Source: Spirochaetota bacterium (GTDB taxonomy: Bacteria; Spirochaetota; Spirochaetia; ARS1246). From it: a stretch of 34,508 nucleotides of DNA. The notes below the pieces were generated by a model. That model was not told the origin of the DNA. It ran no database searches and saw only the letters and a list, made by a program, of their open reading frames with translations. Of this stretch, positions 8,701 through 15,446 are shown piece after piece. Location: contig JAJRYZ010000124.1 in NCBI GenBank assembly GCA_024275515.1, forward strand, positions 1 through 34,508, read 5' to 3'. The stretch's first letter is position 1. The number at the start of each line of letters is the position of its first letter. A program made the translations under genes and the position numbers.

Positions 8701-8961
8701 AAGCAGCGCGTCGGGCCGCTCTTCCCGAATGATCGCCTCGACGTACTCGGGCTGCAACGGTTCGAGATAGATGCGGTCGGCAATGCCGGGGGTAGTCATG
8801 ACCGTCGCCGGGTTGGGATTGATCAGTATGACTTCATACCCCTCCTCCCGCAGCGCGCGTACCGCCTGTGTACCCGAGTAGTCGAACTCGCACGCCTGAC
8901 CGATCACGATCGGACCCGACCCGATAACAAGGATTCTGTGTAGATCAGCTCTTGCCGGCAT
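5719..8961 (-). CDS. carB: Carbamoyl-phosphate synthase large subunit CarB
   Basis: CarB makes carbamoyl phosphate from bicarbonate, ATP and ammonia delivered by CarA, for pyrimidines and arginine. The 1080-residue length is full size and uninterrupted. It has the two homologous ATP-grasp halves: the first begins with ILVIGSGPIVIGQACEFDYSGTQ, with MGGQTGLNL and ATVMTTPG nearby. The second begins near residue 555 with ILASGPNRIGQGLEFDTCC and carries LGGQTPLN. The last 140 or so residues form the MGS allosteric domain. The ATG overlaps the carA stop by one base (TAATG), so the subunits are coupled in translation. The 3' end overlaps cimA on the other strand by 17 bases. Confidence 0.97.
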   Translation of the reverse strand: MPARADLHRILVIGSGPIVIGQACEFDYSGTQAVRALREEGYEVILINPNPATVMTTPGIADRIYLEPLQPEYVEAIIREERPDALLPTMGGQTGLNLSMLLAHEGVLDRYGIEVIGASIEAIERAEDRGKFKEVARSIGLDVARSITTKSVEAALGFIDEVGLPVVIRPSYTLGGQGGSIAVTAGEFRSLLERALDESPVHEALIEESLVGWKEFEMEVMRDSADNAVIICSIENVDPMGVHTGDSITVAPIQTLSDREYQVMRSASIEVLRAIGVECGGSNVQFAVDPQSGRMIIIEMNPRVSRSSALASKATGFPIARCAARLAVGFTLDEIINDITGKTVSCFEPALDYCAVKVPRFELEKFPAAYEELGTQMKSVGESLALGRTFIEALNKAVRAVEIGYEGVTELEIGYDGLDRMLDTLHPMRLFAIYTVLSREGERALDSLREKTGYDPWFLHQLLVQTRLEQRISSGALTPRLLLEAKRCGLSDRRIARLGKTSLLDVRGLRDENEIHAAYHFVDTCAGEFTADTPYFYSTFGEIDEGGRIEPPAVIILASGPNRIGQGLEFDTCCTLASLSYRRHGVHPIIINSNPETVSTDFNISDRLYIEPLTPEDVLAVMRKEDVWDVVVQLGGQTPLNMAETLTEHGARVVGTEVKNILDAEDRGLFSDLVRKVGLRQPMNRMASSPEEVEEFSREIGYPVLLRPSFVLGGRSMFIAFNPEELTTFLGKGIRMSRERPVLVDQFLEDAFEYDLDALSDGENVYVAGIMQHIEAAGIHSGDSACVFPAYKSDPHLLDEMIRATARIAGEIRVRGFLNIQFAVKAGELYVLEVNPRASRTVPYLSKASGVNLVDAVVRIWLGEDLEAQGLTSNGIGQGKCRTGWAVKEAVFSFERFHVIDPLLGPEMKSTGEVIGTGATFGEAYAKAEAAAGTVLPTEGKVFVSVHREDKETILPMVQDLEALGFAICATRGTAQFLFEHGLFPEVVLKIHEGHPNVIDQMRAGKIHLLINTPLGRFSQQGDEMIRIEAVRRRIPYTTTTSAARAAVEGIRHLKSNATVVRALANDESFLQIERATPRA

Positions 8962-10127
8962 TATCTGCTACTCCCCGTCCGCGCAAGAGCGACGAACTCG
9001 TCGAATATCCAGCTCGAATCCCTCGGACCCGGCGCCGCCTCGGGATGGAACTGCGCGGTCAAGATTGAGCGGTCGTCGATCCTGACACCCTCGATCGTGC
9101 CGTCGTTTGCGTTCTTGAACCAAATCGTCGCTTCCTCCGGAAGACTCGCTTCATCGACATCAAACCCATGATTCTGAGAAGTAACAAAAACGCGACCGGT
9201 CAATTCGTCGCGCACCGGATGGTTGACGCCGTGATGCCCGAATTTCATTTTCCGTGTCCGCGCCCCCACGGCCCGGCAGATCAACTGGTGCCCGAGACAA
9301 ATCCCGAGGACCACGACATTTCCTATGAGCGATTCGATCGTCTCGACGTTCTTGACGAGTTCCGCCGGGTCTCCCGGACCGTTCGAAAAGAGCACGGCGT
9401 CGGGTTTCAGAGCCAGAATCCGGCCCGCATCGAAACCACACGGAACCACGTCGACTCGGCACCCCCGAAGCTCGAACTCCCGCACTATGTTCGCCTTGAC
9501 ACCGCAATCGATGAGAACGAAACGCGGCGCCCCGGACCGGTTAATGACCATCGGATCGTCCGACCCTACCTCCGCTACGAGGTTTCGACCTTCCATCCCG
9601 GGAAAACTCTCCAAGAAATCGCGACAGAGTGAAAGCTCCCGTTTCGAAAGACCTTGGTTCGATTCCGAGGAGACGATAACACCGTTCGCGCTGCCGCCGT
9701 CACGCAGACGAAGCGTCACACCGCGGGTGTCGACCTCATGAATTCCCGGCACGCCTTGCCGCAACAGAAATCGGTCCAAGGTCTCACGACCGGCGGGAAC
9801 AGGGCCGGCGTAAAACGAGCGCACGACGAGTCCCGCGGCCTTGATGACGCTGCGCGTGTCGTTTCCCGGACCGACCTCGTCCCACTCCGCGTCGTCGCCG
9901 TAGTTTCCGATCATCGGATAGGTCATGGTGACGATCTGGCCGGTGTACGACGGATCGGTCAGGATTTCGTGATATCCACACATGCCCGTATTGAACACGA
10001 CTTCACCGGCCGCGCGAAGTGGTTCGGTTCCGGGTTCAAGCGTTTGCGGCGCGGGCGCCGAAGCGCCGCACGCCTCGCCCGGAAATACCGTGCCGTCGTC
10101 CAGTACGAGGAAACGTGGTTCGTTCAT
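8961..10127 (-). CDS. carA: Carbamoyl-phosphate synthase small subunit CarA (glutaminase)
   Basis: CarA hydrolyses glutamine and passes ammonia to CarB. The 388-residue length is typical. The N-terminal CPSase small-chain domain contains VFNTGMCGYHEILTDPSY (about residues 44-61). The C-terminal class I glutamine amidotransferase domain carries the nucleophile cysteine in GICLGHQL (about 279-286), and the His-Glu pair in QFHPEAAPGPRD near residue 361. An AAGGAGG ribosome binding site lies just upstream of the ATG, and carB follows with a one-base overlap. It lies downstream of the tRNA-Gln/tRNA-Glu pair on the same strand, but a terminator separates them. A weak TTGTAT-N18-TAAGTT pair in the gap may be its own promoter. 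Confidence 0.97.
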   Translation of the reverse strand: MNEPRFLVLDDGTVFPGEACGASAPAPQTLEPGTEPLRAAGEVVFNTGMCGYHEILTDPSYTGQIVTMTYPMIGNYGDDAEWDEVGPGNDTRSVIKAAGLVVRSFYAGPVPAGRETLDRFLLRQGVPGIHEVDTRGVTLRLRDGGSANGVIVSSESNQGLSKRELSLCRDFLESFPGMEGRNLVAEVGSDDPMVINRSGAPRFVLIDCGVKANIVREFELRGCRVDVVPCGFDAGRILALKPDAVLFSNGPGDPAELVKNVETIESLIGNVVVLGICLGHQLICRAVGARTRKMKFGHHGVNHPVRDELTGRVFVTSQNHGFDVDEASLPEEATIWFKNANDGTIEGVRIDDRSILTAQFHPEAAPGPRDSSWIFDEFVALARTGSSR

Positions 10128-10176
10128 GCGCCCTCCTTAAGCGGAACTTACACAGCGTCGAAGCGAGGATACAAGA

Positions 10177-10199
10177 AAGGCCGGCACTGAGCCGGCCTT
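10177..10199 (-). terminator. Terminator downstream of tRNA-Glu
   Basis: On the minus strand AAGGCCGGC-TCAGT-GCCGGCCTT forms a perfect 9-base-pair stem followed by TCTT. It lies 3 bases beyond the tRNA-Glu gene and ends the tRNA transcript before carA. The T tract is short, so termination may be incomplete. Confidence 0.7.
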
Positions 10200-10202
10200 G
10201 AG

Positions 10203-10274
10203 TAGTCCCTAGGGGAATCGAACCCCTCTTTGAAGACTGAGAATCTCCCGTCCTAGCCGATAGACGAAGGGACC
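10203..10274 (-). tRNA. tRNA-Glu (anticodon CUC)
   Basis: The 72-base sequence folds as a cloverleaf. The acceptor is GGTCCCT with AGGGACT (closing G-U), and the D arm is GTCTATCGGCTAGGAC. The anticodon stem is GGAGA with TCTTC, with loop TTCTCAG, giving anticodon CUC. The T arm contains GGTTCGATTCC. The discriminator is A, and CCA is not encoded. It follows tRNA-Gln by 8 bases and is probably co-transcribed with it. Confidence 0.93.
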
Positions 10275-10282
10275 AGCAACCG

Positions 10283-10353
10283 CTGTCCGGGGAGGACTCG
10301 AACCCCCACAACAAGAGCCAGAATCTTGCGTGCTACCATTACACAACCGGACA
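10283..10353 (-). tRNA. tRNA-Gln (anticodon CUG)
   Basis: The 71-base sequence folds as a cloverleaf. The acceptor is TGTCCGG with CCGGACA, starting with the unpaired-type U1 seen in tRNA-Gln. The anticodon stem is CAAGA with TCTTG, with loop TTCTGGC, giving anticodon CUG. The T arm contains GGTTCGAGTCC. The discriminator is G and CCA is not encoded. It lies just downstream of a consensus promoter. Confidence 0.93.
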
Positions 10354-10363
10354 ATCCGCGGGC

Positions 10364-10392
10364 AGAATACTAAAAGCGGCGTTGTTTGTCAA
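10364..10392 (-). promoter_or_regulatory. Sigma70 promoter of the tRNA-Gln/tRNA-Glu unit
   Basis: On the minus strand a perfect -35 TTGACA (10392-10387), a 17-base spacer and -10 TATTCT (10369-10364) lie 10 bases upstream of the mature tRNA-Gln 5' end. This is the strongest sigma70 promoter in the window, as expected for a tRNA operon. Confidence 0.8.
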
Positions 10393-10491
10393 TAATGGAA
10401 CGATTCTCGACACGGTCCGCCTCGCCGACGGACGCGCGGGCGGTCGTCGGCGGCTCTGCCCGAAGAACGCAACCGCAAAAGGCGCACGATT

Positions 10492-11037
10492 CTACCGAAC
10501 GACGCTCTCGCTTTCATATTCGATCAACGTCCGTACGTCGGCGCCTTTCAACGCCTCGCGATACCCGAGAAACGGAAGCCCGATAACCGCGAACACGGCG
10601 CGGACCGACCCACCCGCCTCGTCGATAAGATCGACCGCGGCTCTCGCGGTGCCGCCCGTGGCGAGCAGGTCGTCGACGAGGAGAACGTTCCACCCACGTC
10701 GTACGTCGCCGGCGTGGATTTCGATCGTGTCGCGTCCGTATTCCAACTCGAAAGACCTGCCGACGGTCGGACCGGGAAGTTTCCCCGCCTTGCGAATCGG
10801 TAGCAGCGGCAGTCGATTCTCGGCGGCAAAAGGCGCGGCGAAAAGAAAACCGCGCGCCTCGATCGCGACAACCGCGTCGATGGCCTCACCGTCGTAGAGC
10901 TGGTGCATTTTGTCGATGCAAAAGCGAAACACGTCTGGGCGCGACAAGACCGAGGTGATGTCGTAAAACAGGATGCCCGGCTTCGGAAAATCGGGCACCC
11001 GGCGAATCGCGTCGTCGAGAAAAGTCCTATCATCCAT
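10492..11037 (-). CDS. apt: Adenine phosphoribosyltransferase
   Basis: Apt converts adenine and PRPP to AMP in purine salvage, in the cytoplasm. The 181-residue length is typical. Visible motifs are PDFPKPGILFYDIT at the N-terminus, AIEARGFLFAAP (residues 59-70), and the PRPP-binding loop VLLVDDLLATGGTA (about 118-131). It starts 12 bases after tsaD, with AAGGAGC as ribosome binding site, so it is the last gene of the sigma factor-deacetylase-tsaD-apt unit. About 140 bases separate it from tRNA-Gln. They hold a GC-rich inverted repeat (CGCCGACG...CGTCGGCG) but no clear T tract. Confidence 0.95.
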   Translation of the reverse strand: MDDRTFLDDAIRRVPDFPKPGILFYDITSVLSRPDVFRFCIDKMHQLYDGEAIDAVVAIEARGFLFAAPFAAENRLPLLPIRKAGKLPGPTVGRSFELEYGRDTIEIHAGDVRRGWNVLLVDDLLATGGTARAAVDLIDEAGGSVRAVFAVIGLPFLGYREALKGADVRTLIEYESESVVR

Positions 11038-11049
11038 CGGTAATGCTCC

Positions 11050-12060
11050 TTACGGATAACGTCGCCTGAACTCCGGAACGCGCGAGAACGCGTTTTCGTC
11101 AAGTTGCGAAACGCGACTGTGGCGTACGTAGTGGTACCCGAGTCCGGCGATCATCGCGCCGTTGTCGGTGCACAAGCGAAGCGACGGGATGAACGCCTCG
11201 TACTTTTTCCGGACGAGTTCGCGGCGCAGGTAGGTGTTGGCCGCCACTCCGCCTCCGACCACCACCCGCCTCATTCCGGTATCCGCAACGGCGCGATCGA
11301 TTCGCCGAAGGATGATGTCGATTGCGACACGCTCGAACGACGCGGCGATGTTTTCTCGCGTGGGTTCGTATCCGTCGCGGAGGAATCGGTCGAGTTGATT
11401 GACGACCGCGGTCTTCAATCCTGAATACGAGACGTCGTACCGGTGATCGCCTTTGTGAAGCGACGGGTCGGGGAAAGAGAAGGCGTCCGCCTCTCCGTTC
11501 CGTGCCAAATCATCGATCGCTTTTCCACCGGGAAAACCGAAATCGTAATGTTTCGCCACCTTGTCGAAGGCCTCTCCGCAGGCGTCGTCGATCGTCGTCC
11601 CGACGACTTCCATACGAAAAACATCCTCGACGACTCCGATCAACGTGTGCCCGCCCGAAATGATGACGCCGAGATGCGGATAGGGAACGGCCCCCTCGAG
11701 CTGCGGCGCATAGAGGTGCGCTTCGACATGATTGACCGCAACGAAAGGAACGCCCAGCCCGTACGAAAGCGCCTTCGCGTATGAAAGTCCGACGAGAAGC
11801 GAGCCGACGAGTCCCGGTCTATTGGTGACGGCCACCGCATCGACATCGCCGAAAGTCATTTCCGCCCCGGAAACCGCGCGCTCGACGACAGGAACGATTC
11901 GCTCGGTATGCGTCCGCGAGGCGAGCTCGGGCACGACCCCGTAGTAGGGTCTATGCACATCCACCTGGGTGGCAACGACGTGGCTGCGGACTTCCCGCCC
12001 GTCGACGACCACGGCGGCGGAGCATTCGTCGCACGAGCTTTCTATACCTAATACTCTCAC
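11050..12060 (-). CDS. tsaD: tRNA N6-threonylcarbamoyladenosine transferase subunit TsaD
   Basis: TsaD (formerly Gcp/YgjD) transfers threonylcarbamoyl to A37 of tRNAs that read ANN codons, with TsaB and TsaE. The 336-residue length is normal. The ASKHA-type fold shows MRVLGIESSCDECSAAV at the N-terminus, the metal-binding HVEAH near residue 110, ISGGHT near 134, and SYSGLKTAV near 211. The end, FRRRYP, is typical of the family. It starts with GTG, overlapping the stop of the deacetylase gene by four bases (GTGA). Its TAA stop is followed by AAGGAG for apt, which shows that TAA is a normal stop codon here. No TsaB or TsaE gene is visible in the window. Confidence 0.96.
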   Translation of the reverse strand: MRVLGIESSCDECSAAVVVDGREVRSHVVATQVDVHRPYYGVVPELASRTHTERIVPVVERAVSGAEMTFGDVDAVAVTNRPGLVGSLLVGLSYAKALSYGLGVPFVAVNHVEAHLYAPQLEGAVPYPHLGVIISGGHTLIGVVEDVFRMEVVGTTIDDACGEAFDKVAKHYDFGFPGGKAIDDLARNGEADAFSFPDPSLHKGDHRYDVSYSGLKTAVVNQLDRFLRDGYEPTRENIAASFERVAIDIILRRIDRAVADTGMRRVVVGGGVAANTYLRRELVRKKYEAFIPSLRLCTDNGAMIAGLGYHYVRHSRVSQLDENAFSRVPEFRRRYP

Positions 12061-12962
12061 CTGTCGCTCCGATAGTACTTCTGAAGCGCAGGATACTCGC
12101 TCAGCGGCCTGAAAGAAAAGCCCTGCTCGATTGAGCGGGAGTACTCGCGGCGAAGAACCTCGACCAACGTGTCGCTATGAACATGCCCGATCAACACCGC
12201 CGAACTTTCCCGTCTCGCCCGGTCCAGCCCTTCCGCAAACGCCGATCTTACGACATCGTATTCGGCTTCGTTGTCCAGAAACGGTCCGGTACGTTCGGCA
12301 AACGCCACCTCGTAGACCTCCGCGACCATGCCCGCGACCGACGAATTCGTGGTAACGCTGTCGAGAAAGAACATTCCGCGATTTGAAAGGTAATCCATCA
12401 CGTAGCTCATCGTCTCCGCGTCGGCGGTCACTTTTGAACCCATGTGATTGTTGATTCCGCGAATGCTTTCCAGTCCCGCCAGATTTTCATCAAGGATCGC
12501 ATCGACCTCTTCTCGGCTCATCCCGGCGTACAGCGCACCGACTCCCGGATCGGAGGATCCGACCGGCTCCATCGGCTGATGCAGTATCACCACCTGCCCC
12601 GCGGCGCGGATCCGTTCGACCGCCTCTCTGGTGTAGCGACGACGCGGCATCACGGCGAAAGTGAGAGCAAAGGGAAAATCGAGAAACCGTTCCAACTGTT
12701 CCATGCTGTTGCCCACGTCGTCGATGACGAGATAGAGATCGCCGCCGCGCGGTTCTTCGGGAGCCTCCGGTCGTGGTTCAGGCTTCGGAGCAGCACCGTC
12801 GACTTCGGCCGGCGCGACCGCCGTTGGTGTCGCCGGCCGCCGCGGCGCCTGAAAGAGTAGAAGCACCAGCACGAGACATGTGGCAACGACGGCGAGTAGC
12901 ACGATCGCCGTTCGCACCTTTCGCCGCTGACGCCCGAGGGAGGTTGTTCTTTTGTATGCCAC
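12057..12962 (-). CDS. Divergent polysaccharide deacetylase (YibQ/DUF610 family)
   Basis: This 301-residue protein has a basic N-terminus, one membrane anchor (about residues 18-40, AIVLLAVVATCLVLVLLLF), and a Pro/Ala/Glu-rich linker to about 72. The C-terminal domain is of the divergent polysaccharide deacetylase family. Motifs are DLYLVIDDVGNS (about 76-87), MPRRRYTREA, LHQPMEP (about 129-135), the conserved NNHMGSKVT, FLDSVTTNSS and IGHVHSDT. The domain probably faces the periplasm. The biochemical role of the family is not settled, and a cell-envelope function is inferred. The start codon is GTG. It begins 31 bases after the sigma-factor stop, across a 16-base palindrome, and overlaps tsaD by four bases. 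Confidence 0.85.
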   Translation of the reverse strand: MAYKRTTSLGRQRRKVRTAIVLLAVVATCLVLVLLLFQAPRRPATPTAVAPAEVDGAAPKPEPRPEAPEEPRGGDLYLVIDDVGNSMEQLERFLDFPFALTFAVMPRRRYTREAVERIRAAGQVVILHQPMEPVGSSDPGVGALYAGMSREEVDAILDENLAGLESIRGINNHMGSKVTADAETMSYVMDYLSNRGMFFLDSVTTNSSVAGMVAEVYEVAFAERTGPFLDNEAEYDVVRSAFAEGLDRARRESSAVLIGHVHSDTLVEVLRREYSRSIEQGFSFRPLSEYPALQKYYRSDR

Positions 12963-12976
12963 CGATCCCCATGCCT

Positions 12977-12992
12977 TGAGTCCGCGGACTCA
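12977..12992. repeat. Perfect 16-base palindrome after the sigma factor gene
   Basis: TGAGTCCGCGGACTCA reads the same on both strands and begins one base beyond the sigma-factor stop codon. It could form a stem of up to about 6 base pairs in RNA, without a T tract, or be a dyad binding site. It lies between the sigma-factor gene and the deacetylase start. Confidence 0.5.
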
Positions 12993-12993
12993 C

Positions 12994-13836
12994 TCAGTTG
13001 TATACGTAGTCCCTTAATTCATCGGCATGGCGTCGCAGTTTTTTTATGGCGCGCATCTCGATCTGCCGCACCGTTTCGGGAGAAATACCAAGCTTCTCAC
13101 CGACCGACTTCAGCGTGTACTTTTTGCCTCCGTAGAACGCAAAGCGGTACATCAGGATTTGCCGCTCCTTGTCGAGCAGTTGCTCCAGAAACCGCATCGT
13201 CTCCTCACGCATGCTCTTCTGCATCAGGTCCCGATCCGGGTCGAAAGAATCATCTTCGCACAGATCGATCAACCTGCCCGACTGCGTCGTCAGCTCGCTG
13301 TCGAGCGAACTTACCGCCGCCGATGCGTTGAGTATCGCGGACACGTCTTCGGGGTTCATGTTCAGCTCGTCGGCGACTTCCTCTATCGAGGGCTTGCGAA
13401 CAAGCTTCTGATTGAGCAGGTAGAAGGTTTTTTGTATCTTTTTGAGAGCTTCTTCCTTCCTGTGAGGCAATCGAATAGGTCGCCGCTTGTTCGACAGCGC
13501 TCGTACGATTGACTGTTTGATCCACCACGCCGCGTACGTCGAGAACCTGACTTTCTTGCGGTAATCGTACTTCGAAGCCGCTTTGATGAGCCCCAGATTC
13601 CCTTCCTGGATCAGGTCGAGAAACTGCACATCCGGTGTCAGATATCCCTTGGCGATCTTTACCACCAGACGAAGATTCGACTCTATCAGTCGCTGCTTCG
13701 CCGCCTCGTCGCCGCCCTGTATCCGTCTCGAGAGCTCAAGCTCCTCTTCAAAGGAAAGCAGCGGCGTGCTCTTGATCTGATGGAAATACGACTGAAGGGC
13801 GTCGGTTCGCTCACTGTTATCGGTTTTTCCACCCAT
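12994..13836 (-). CDS. rpoS: Sigma70-family sigma factor, RpoS/RpoD-like (group 2)
   Basis: This 280-residue sigma factor lacks the long N-terminal extension of the housekeeping RpoD. It has region 1.2 (ALQSYFHQIKSTPLLS), region 2 with the core-binding and -10-recognition segment (LIESNLRLVVKIAKGY, FLDLIQEGNLGLIKA, FSTYAAWWIKQSI; residues 55-115), and region 3 (about 130-190). Region 4.2 ends with the helix-turn-helix GISPETVRQIEMRAIKKLRR. The size, and its place directly after flgF-G-A-I-J and before a deacetylase and tsaD, match the rpoS locus of Borrelia as I remember it. A perfect sigma54 promoter lies 22-38 bases upstream of the ATG, as for Borrelia rpoS. The ribosome binding site is GGGAGA. 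It is certainly a sigma factor; calling it RpoS is inference from synteny and promoter. Confidence 0.85.
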   Translation of the reverse strand: MGGKTDNSERTDALQSYFHQIKSTPLLSFEEELELSRRIQGGDEAAKQRLIESNLRLVVKIAKGYLTPDVQFLDLIQEGNLGLIKAASKYDYRKKVRFSTYAAWWIKQSIVRALSNKRRPIRLPHRKEEALKKIQKTFYLLNQKLVRKPSIEEVADELNMNPEDVSAILNASAAVSSLDSELTTQSGRLIDLCEDDSFDPDRDLMQKSMREETMRFLEQLLDKERQILMYRFAFYGGKKYTLKSVGEKLGISPETVRQIEMRAIKKLRRHADELRDYVYN

Positions 13837-13857
13837 GACTGTCTCCCACGAATAATA

Positions 13858-13874
13858 AGCAATTACCGTGCCAG
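13858..13874 (-). promoter_or_regulatory. Sigma54 (RpoN) -24/-12 promoter of the sigma factor gene
   Basis: On the minus strand CTGGCACGGTAATTGCT (13874-13858) matches the sigma54 consensus YTGGCACGRNNNTTGCW at every defined position, with GG and GC exactly spaced. The predicted start is about 13847, which gives a leader of about 11 bases containing the GGGAGA ribosome binding site before the ATG at 13836. No comparably good sigma70 promoter is visible in this gap. Confidence 0.85.
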
Positions 13875-13948
13875 GACGCCGAAGAGATAATCATGAAGCG
13901 ATAACTCCCGATGGAATAGTAAATTATCGTCGGCGGGGGAAGTCGCTA

Positions 13949-14019
13949 GTACAACAAAAAAAAGCGAATGTATGGTTTTCTATAACTCTAGCGATCGGGA
14001 TGTGTATCTTTTTTTGTAC
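13949..14019. repeat. Inverted A/T-rich arms upstream of the sigma54 promoter
   Basis: GTACAACAAAAAAAAG (13949-13964) and CTTTTTTTGTAC (14008-14019) are imperfect inverted copies with a 43-base gap. They lie about 75-150 bases upstream of the sigma54 promoter, where enhancer-binding activators often bind. They could also be part of the 3' end of the flg operon transcript. No clear GC-stem terminator for that operon is visible between 13875 and 14087. Confidence 0.35.
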
Positions 14020-14087
14020 AATAGATCCGGTTATCATATGCTCGTCCCGACGACGCGTCCGGGAAACCCGCGCCGCAGGCGTCTCTG

Positions 14088-14402
14088 TTACAGATACCGA
14101 CTCATCTGGTCGTAGAGCATGCGAGCGATGCCGAAATCGGCGGTTCGCGCCATTCGGGACGAATACTCGTCGTACAGCATGTCTTCGTAGATCTTTTCCG
14201 CAAAACCGCCGTCGATCAGCCCTCCCTTGGGCACGGTGCGCCGCATGCTGTCCAGCATCTGCTTGAGAAAAAGCGCTTCGAAGTCGCGTGCCGCTTCCAG
14301 CAAACGGCTCTTCTCCCGAGCTCGTGCCGTCCGCGATGCCTCGTCCATCATCCTGCGCGTCCGCACGTCCGTCGCTTGAAACAAAAGACCGTCTGTATTC
14401 AT
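14088..14402 (-). CDS. flgJ: Rod-binding protein, FlgJ N-terminal domain only
   Basis: This 104-residue protein corresponds to the rod-binding (N-terminal) half of FlgJ: ARDFEALFLKQMLDSMRRT (about residues 39-57) is the family hallmark, followed by GGFAEKIYEDMLYDEYSSRMA. The C-terminal peptidoglycan-hydrolase domain of gammaproteobacterial FlgJ is absent, as in many other phyla. The protein caps or assists rod assembly in the periplasm. It starts 9 bases after flgI and ends the flgF-G-A-I-J operon. The next gene on this strand, the sigma factor, has its own promoter. Confidence 0.85.
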   Translation of the reverse strand: MNTDGLLFQATDVRTRRMMDEASRTARAREKSRLLEAARDFEALFLKQMLDSMRRTVPKGGLIDGGFAEKIYEDMLYDEYSSRMARTADFGIARMLYDQMSRYL

Positions 14403-14411
14403 CGCGCCGTC

Positions 14412-15446
14412 CTACTCGACAACCAGCGTGCCGTACAATGCTCCCGCCTTGTCGATCAGTTTCAGTATCTCTATCACCGTGTCGGTGTCGACCCCGAGAT
14501 CCTGCAGGAGAAGAACGAAGTCCGAAACACCGGCGCTTCGCTCTATCACGAAAGAGGTTTCCTTCCGCTCCCCGTACACACGCGCCGGCCGTACCTTCAA
14601 ATCGTTATTGCGGTAAGAAATCCCGACCGGTCCAATCCGAACGTTGCCCCCGAGGACCACAACCCCGGCGCGCTGATTGACGACCACCCGAGCCGGAACG
14701 TCCGGCCGGACGGACAATTGTTCGACGGCCGAAATGAGCGAAACCAACTCGCCGTCGTACTCTTCGCTCGGACGCACTTCTATCACGGCCGCATTTATCG
14801 CCCGAACCTCTGCGTCCGAAAAGGCCGACTTCACCGCCTCGGAAACCGCAAAGGCGGTGGAGAAGTCGGGCCGATTGAGAACGAGGACAAGAGTCCGGTC
14901 CCGGAAAAGATCCGAGCTTACCGCGCGCTCGATGATCGCACCTCGCGGTATCGTACCGACGGTCCGGCCCGATCCCTCCGTCGCGTCGGTCGCGATCACT
15001 CCCTGAGCCACCGCGTAGGTATTGCCGTTGGCGGCGCGCAGATTGGTCTGCAGAAGAATCCCCCCGAGCAGATCGGTCGCGTCACCCAGACTGGCGACAT
15101 GCACCGACACGTGATCGCCGGGCGCGGAGAACGCCGGGATTGTTGCGGTGACGGTTACGACGGCCGCGTTTTTCGCGCGTATCTCCTCGGGATCAAACGA
15201 CAGGCCGAAAGCGTCGAGCAGATTCGCCACGCTCCGTTTTGTGATGGCGGAGTTCGTCGAATCTCCCTTTCCCGCCAGGCCCGTAACCAAGCCCACTCCG
15301 ACGAGCTGGTTCTCCCGGACGCCCCGGACCACCGCGATGTCTTTGATGCGAGCGAGACCACCGTCCTGCGCCGTCACCGACGCCGCGAGCACGAAAAGCG
15401 CGACCGCCGGCGCGGCGATTCTCCCCGGTCTAATCGAGAAGGACAT
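14412..15446 (-). CDS. flgI: Flagellar P-ring protein FlgI
   Basis: FlgI forms the ring around the rod in the peptidoglycan layer. The 344-residue length is typical. A signal peptide spans about residues 1-26 (VALFVLAASVTAQ). Family motifs are ARIKDIAVVRGVRENQLVGVGLV, GLAGKGDS, KNAAVVTVTATIP and LGDATDLLGGILLQT. GVVVLGGNVRIGPVGIS follows near residue 265, and the C-terminus is DLGVDTDTVIEILKLIDKAGALYGTL. The start lies inside flgA (17-base overlap), so translation is coupled. A P-ring gene is retained although the L-ring gene flgH is missing from the operon. Confidence 0.95.
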   Translation of the reverse strand: MSFSIRPGRIAAPAVALFVLAASVTAQDGGLARIKDIAVVRGVRENQLVGVGLVTGLAGKGDSTNSAITKRSVANLLDAFGLSFDPEEIRAKNAAVVTVTATIPAFSAPGDHVSVHVASLGDATDLLGGILLQTNLRAANGNTYAVAQGVIATDATEGSGRTVGTIPRGAIIERAVSSDLFRDRTLVLVLNRPDFSTAFAVSEAVKSAFSDAEVRAINAAVIEVRPSEEYDGELVSLISAVEQLSVRPDVPARVVVNQRAGVVVLGGNVRIGPVGISYRNNDLKVRPARVYGERKETSFVIERSAGVSDFVLLLQDLGVDTDTVIEILKLIDKAGALYGTLVVE

